Position numbers and translations under genes: made by a program
The notes under the pieces: model-generated
The model's input: only the letters and a program-made list of their open reading frames with translations
Database searches by the model: none
Told to the model about the DNA's origin: nothing
Assembly (NCBI GenBank): GCA_937951695.1
Contig: CALFBL010000190.1
Location: 1 to 6,324, forward strand
Reading direction: 5' to 3'
From: an uncultured Granulosicoccaceae bacterium
GTDB lineage: Bacteria; Pseudomonadota; Gammaproteobacteria; Granulosicoccales; Granulosicoccaceae
DNA: 6,324 nucleotides
In this document: piece after piece, positions 4,521 to 6,324 of the stretch
Layout of the letters: every line of letters starts with the position of its first letter
Numbering within the stretch: the stretch's first letter is position 1

Positions 4521-6092
4521 ATGGCTGCACCGTTTGAATTAAATGACAACAACGTCGTAGTGATCATCGGTACTGGCGCGGGTGGTGGCGTATTGGCAAA
4601 CGAACTGGCTCAACAAGGTGTCAGTGTCGTGGCCCTGGAAGCCGGCGGACGCTACTTGCCTCAGGACTATGTCAACGATGAGTGGGAGAGCTTCGGCCAA
4701 TTGGCCTGGACGGATCCGCGCACCACATCGGGGGACTGGCGCGTGGCGAAAGATTTTGCTGGCTTACCGGCCTGGATTGTCAAAGCCGTGGGGGGGTCCA
4801 CCACGCACTGGGCCGGCGCTTCCTTGCGCTTTCAGGCACACGAATGGAAGAGCGCTACTCACTACGGTGAGGTTGAGGGCGCGAACTTATTAGACTGGCC
4901 GATTGACGCAGCCGAAATGGCACCTTGGTACGAGAAGGCGGAAGAGAAGCTACGTGTAACACGCACCGGTGGCCGAGAGGGTTTGCCCGGATGCAACAAC
5001 TATCTGGTGTTCGAAAAAGGCGCCAAGGCCTTGGGCTACGAAGAAGTCAGTACCGGTCGTATGGCCATAAACTCTGAACCCAATGATGATCGCTTGGCCT
5101 GTCGGCAAACCGGTTTTTGTTTTCAAGGGTGTAAGTGGGGTGCTAAATGGTCATCGGCTTACACCGACATTCCGCGTGGTGAAGCCACGGGCAATCTCGA
5201 AGTCAGAGATCGTGCTCAGGCTGCACGCATTCTTCACGGTGACGATGGTAAGGTTACTGGCGTGGAATACTTTGACCAAGATGGCAATCTGCAAATGCAG
5301 CAAGCACGGGTGGTTTGTGTGGCGGGTAATTCCTATGAAAGTCCACGTTTATTGTTGAATTCAGCGTCTTCCATGTTCCCGGACGGATTGGCGAATTCCT
5401 CAGGTCAAGTAGGCCGCAACTACATGCGCCATATGACGGCTTCGGTTTACGGCATCTTTGATAAGCCGGTCAAAATGTGGCGGGGCACCACCATGGCTGG
5501 CATCATTCAGGATGAAGCCCGTCACGATCCATCGCGCGGGTTTGTCGGTGGCTACGAGATGGAAACCTTGGCCCTGGGCTTACCGTTCATGGCAGCTTTC
5601 CTCAATCCCGGGGCTTGGGGGCGTGAATTCACAACGGCACTGGATTCTTATGAAAACATGGCTGGGATGTGGATTGTCGGTGAAGACATGCCGCAGGAAA
5701 CCAATCGAATTACTTTAAGCGATTCGGTGAAAGATCAATTCGGGCTACCGGTGGTGGACGTGCATTTCAGTGATCATCCGAACGATATTGCGATGCGCAA
5801 TCATGCGTATCAGCAAGGTTCGGCGATCTATGACGCCGTGGGTGCGACACGCACCCTGCCCACGCCTCCGTATCCTTCGACGCACAACCTGGGCACCAAT
5901 CGAATGTCGGAAAACCCCGGTGACGGTGTGGTGAATCAGTGGGGCCGCGCGCACGATATATTGAATCTGTATGTGTCGGACGGCTCGCAGTTTACCTCGG
6001 GGGCGGCCGAAAACCCAACCCTGACCATTGTCGCTTTAGCCATGCGTCAAGCAGATCACATCGTCGGAGAGTTAGCGAGTAAAAATCTGTAA
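4521..6092 (+). CDS. GMC-family FAD dehydrogenase large subunit
   Basis: This 523-residue flavoprotein is of the glucose-methanol-choline oxidoreductase family, in the group paired with gluconate dehydrogenase small subunits. The N-terminal Rossmann motif Gly17-Thr-Gly19-Ala-Gly-Gly22 and Glu40 bind the ADP part of FAD. Gly-Gly-Ser-Thr-Thr-His-Trp (91-97) is the second FAD contact typical of the family. The C-terminal domain carries His455 and Asn498 (in Glu-Asn-Pro-Thr-Leu-Thr), the expected catalytic pair. Cys194, Cys200 and Cys204 form a three-cysteine cluster. Related dehydrogenases use such cysteines for a [3Fe-4S] centre, although the spacing here (C-x5-C-x3-C) is not one I can match exactly. 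It has no signal peptide and is probably exported with the Tat-signal subunit to the periplasm. The substrate (sugar, sugar acid or another alcohol) cannot be told. No cytochrome c subunit follows. Confidence 0.88.
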   Translation: MAAPFELNDNNVVVIIGTGAGGGVLANELAQQGVSVVALEAGGRYLPQDYVNDEWESFGQLAWTDPRTTSGDWRVAKDFAGLPAWIVKAVGGSTTHWAGASLRFQAHEWKSATHYGEVEGANLLDWPIDAAEMAPWYEKAEEKLRVTRTGGREGLPGCNNYLVFEKGAKALGYEEVSTGRMAINSEPNDDRLACRQTGFCFQGCKWGAKWSSAYTDIPRGEATGNLEVRDRAQAARILHGDDGKVTGVEYFDQDGNLQMQQARVVCVAGNSYESPRLLLNSASSMFPDGLANSSGQVGRNYMRHMTASVYGIFDKPVKMWRGTTMAGIIQDEARHDPSRGFVGGYEMETLALGLPFMAAFLNPGAWGREFTTALDSYENMAGMWIVGEDMPQETNRITLSDSVKDQFGLPVVDVHFSDHPNDIAMRNHAYQQGSAIYDAVGATRTLPTPPYPSTHNLGTNRMSENPGDGVVNQWGRAHDILNLYVSDGSQFTSGAAENPTLTIVALAMRQADHIVGELASKNL

Positions 6093-6110
6093 GTGATGTA
6101 AAACGAGGTG

Positions 6111-6147
6111 CATTCCCCACGCGCCCATGGCGGTTGCGTGGGGGATG
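6111..6147. terminator. Strong hairpin after the GMC gene
   Basis: CATTCCCCACGC (6111-6122) pairs with GCGTGGGGGATG (6136-6147): 12 bp with one T.G wobble and a 13-base loop. It lies 18 bases after the GMC stop. No T-run follows, so termination may be Rho-dependent or the hairpin may protect the mRNA end. Confidence 0.6.
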
Positions 6148-6149
6148 AG

Positions 6150-6201
6150 AGGCCGGTGTAGGATCAGCGCGAGGATAACCCCAGCGCTGCTTGTCCGGCC
6201 T
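6150..6201. terminator. Second, two-tier hairpin between convergent genes
   Basis: The outer arms AGGCCGG (6150-6156) and CCGGCCT (6195-6201) and the inner arms CAGCGC (6165-6170) and GCGCTG (6184-6189) form a stacked, interrupted stem. It begins 15 bases beyond the stop of the minus-strand gene and could serve its mRNA. There is no T-run on either strand. Confidence 0.45.
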
Positions 6202-6215
6202 AACAATTGGCTCGA

Positions 6216-6324
6216 TTATTTACTCAAACCGGTCAGTGGAACCTTCAACACCGGATTGCCATCGGCATCGGTGGGTAGTTCACCTGCGCGCATATTGACT
6301 TGCAACGATGGGATGATCAGCTTT
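6216..6324 (-). CDS. C-terminal end of an unidentified convergent gene
   Basis: Read on the minus strand, the frame runs from the window edge to TAA at 6218-6216 and gives 35 residues ending Val-Pro-Leu-Thr-Gly-Leu-Ser-Lys. The peptide has alternating hydrophobic and polar residues (Ile-Ile-Pro-Ser-Leu-Gln-Val-Asn-Met) and an Asp-Ala-Asp-Gly-Asn-Pro turn, consistent with beta-strands. The orderly composition, the stop just before a hairpin pair, and the lack of any plus-strand gene here support it as real. I do not recognise the family. Confidence 0.5.
   Translation of the reverse strand, partial: KLIIPSLQVNMRAGELPTDADGNPVLKVPLTGLSK

Noticed and set aside
5745..5954. 69-codon minus-strand frame
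   Set aside because: It is antisense to the catalytic C-terminal part of the GMC gene, with an Arg-rich composition typical of a shadow frame.
1..6324. CRISPR arrays, tRNA genes, insertion sequences, long direct repeats
   Set aside because: Reading both strands, I found no regularly spaced repeats, cloverleaf-like segments, transposase motifs or terminal inverted repeats.

Overview
The window reads as chromosomal DNA of moderate GC content from a Gammaproteobacterium-like organism with a respiratory lifestyle. This assignment is an inference from gene families only (DsrC/DsrMK, a DUF533/YebE-type protein, a GloA-like protein, a Tat-exported GMC dehydrogenase). No rRNA or other taxonomic marker is present. 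I see no insertion sequence, CRISPR array, tRNA or phage gene.

Region 1 (1-289) is the 3' end of a TerB/DUF533-like gene. Region 2 (about 311-3304) is the most interesting part: a four-gene plus-strand set. It encodes a DsrC with both redox cysteines, a NarI/DsrM-type dihaem b membrane protein, a DsrK-type iron-sulfur protein with a heterodisulfide-reductase CCG domain, and a small LexA/UmuD-fold (S24) protein that seems to lack the catalytic lysine and any DNA-binding domain. The last three genes are joined by two ATGA stop/start overlaps. The predicted job is electron exchange between the quinone pool and the DsrC disulfide/trisulfide. The usual partners DsrAB, DsrEFH, DsrL and DsrJOP are not in the window. 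A 14-bp-stem hairpin holds the annotated dsrC start codon in its loop, which suggests attenuation or a mis-placed start.

Region 3 (3272-3530) is non-coding on the plus strand. It has an 8-bp hairpin that may end the dsr set, an FNR-like dyad, and a 35-codon minus-strand reading frame of uncertain reality. Region 4 (3531-6092) is a second plus-strand operon: a glyoxalase-I-like VOC protein, a Tat-signal gluconate-2-dehydrogenase gamma-type subunit, and a large GMC flavoprotein without its own signal peptide. The small subunit probably carries the flavoprotein across the membrane. The cytochrome c subunit that often completes such dehydrogenases is not found downstream. Instead, two strong hairpins (6111-6147 and 6150-6201) separate the operon from the 3' end of an unidentified convergent minus-strand gene (6216-6324).
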